Positions 6,574 through 6,744 of a DNA stretch of 6,744 bases are shown one piece after another (position 1 is the stretch's first letter; every line of letters starts with the position of its first letter). The notes below the pieces were generated by a model. The model was not told the DNA's origin, did no database searches, and saw only the letters and a list, made by a program, of their open reading frames with translations. The DNA lies in assembly GCA_017643965.1 (NCBI GenBank), contig JAEPMM010000185.1, positions 1-6,744 of the forward strand, in the 5' to 3' direction. A program made the position numbers and the translations under genes. Source of the DNA: Marinobacter sp. Its GTDB lineage: Bacteria; Pseudomonadota; Gammaproteobacteria; Pseudomonadales; Oleiphilaceae.

Positions 6574-6691
6574 CACGGGGAATTTCCTTGTGGTTTACAA
6601 CATAAACCATAGCGCGCCGTTGCGCTGCTAAAAATCCATTCATCCACCTGCCCTCGTATGCAATTGAGTTCACAGGACAAAAGGATCGAAA
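6574..6691. other. Divergent intergenic region between EEP gene and right-edge gene
   Basis: About 118 bp that must hold two divergent promoters. It is more AT-rich than the flanking genes, contains the inverted repeat at 6591-6609, and has a plus-strand -10-like TATGCA (6657-6662) without a good -35. No small ORF or RNA gene is seen. Confidence 0.4.
6591..6609. promoter_or_regulatory. Inverted repeat TGGTTTA-N5-TAAACCA, candidate operator
   Basis: A perfect 7-bp inverted repeat with a 5-bp spacer (caaca) lies in the divergent region, one base upstream of the minus-strand AAGGA ribosome site of the EEP gene. It overlaps a weak minus-strand -10-like TATGGT (6606-6611). Size and symmetry suit a TetR/MarR-type dimer, but the binding protein is unknown. 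It could control the EEP gene, the plus-strand gene at 6692, or both. Confidence 0.35.
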
Positions 6692-6744
6692 ATGAGCAAG
6701 CTGCAGGACCACATTCAGAACACCCTCGACCAGAGCCACCCCCA
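6692..6744 (+). CDS. Unidentified protein, N-terminal fragment
   Basis: A plus-strand gene opens at the ATG at 6692 and runs off the right edge. Only MSKLQDHIQNTLDQSHP is visible. The start is supported by a strong ribosome site AAGGA (6681-6685) with six-base spacing and by the divergent gene arrangement. The visible residues form a polar amphipathic helix with no signal peptide, so the product is likely cytoplasmic. Too little is present to name a family. Confidence 0.65.
   Translation, partial: MSKLQDHIQNTLDQSHP

Noticed and set aside
1..6744. Novel defence, RiPP or mobile-element cluster
   Set aside because: No precursor peptide, TfuA/TusA or radical-SAM partner, integrase, transposase, att-like repeats or CRISPR repeats found; gene order and base composition look like ordinary chromosome.

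Overview
The window looks like chromosomal DNA of a moderately GC-rich gammaproteobacterium, most likely a Marinobacter-like marine heterotroph. This rests on codon usage, Shine-Dalgarno style, and a YcaO that tracks E. coli YcaO almost end to end but carries an N-terminal OsmC domain. No alignment could be run, so the genus is inference. There are no RNA genes, CRISPR arrays, insertion sequences or phage genes, and coding density is high. The longest stretch without a gene is about 180 bp.

Layout, left to right: (1) the first 28 codons of an NAD(P)H-dependent FMN reductase on the minus strand, running off the left edge; (2) a divergent 177-bp intergenic region; (3) a 149-residue four-helix membrane protein of unknown function; (4) a stand-alone TenA-family thiaminase II / aminopyrimidine salvage enzyme; (5) a 520-residue exported TPR-type helical-repeat protein with conserved-looking His motifs; (6) an 85-bp gap holding a perfect 20-bp palindrome; (7) a 727-residue OsmC-YcaO fusion; (8) a convergent, membrane-anchored endonuclease/exonuclease/phosphatase (EEP) protein on the minus strand, whose stop lies only 5 bp from the ycaO stop; (9) a divergent intergenic region with a 7-bp-arm inverted repeat; (10) the first 17 codons of an unidentified plus-strand gene running off the right edge.

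Genes 3, 4, 5 and 7 point the same way, but the gaps between them (78-179 bp) and the candidate promoters suggest mostly separate transcription units; only the TPR gene and ycaO (85 bp apart) might share a transcript. The most notable item is the OsmC-YcaO fusion. It joins a peroxidase-like/thiol domain with both signature cysteines to an ATP-dependent amide-activating YcaO domain that keeps the ATP-site residues described for E. coli YcaO. E. coli YcaO has been linked to beta-methylthiolation of ribosomal protein S12 with RimO. The palindrome in front of the fusion and the secreted TPR protein beside it are the best leads for unexplained biology. I see no RiPP precursor, TfuA/TusA partner or other sign of a new dedicated biosynthetic cluster.
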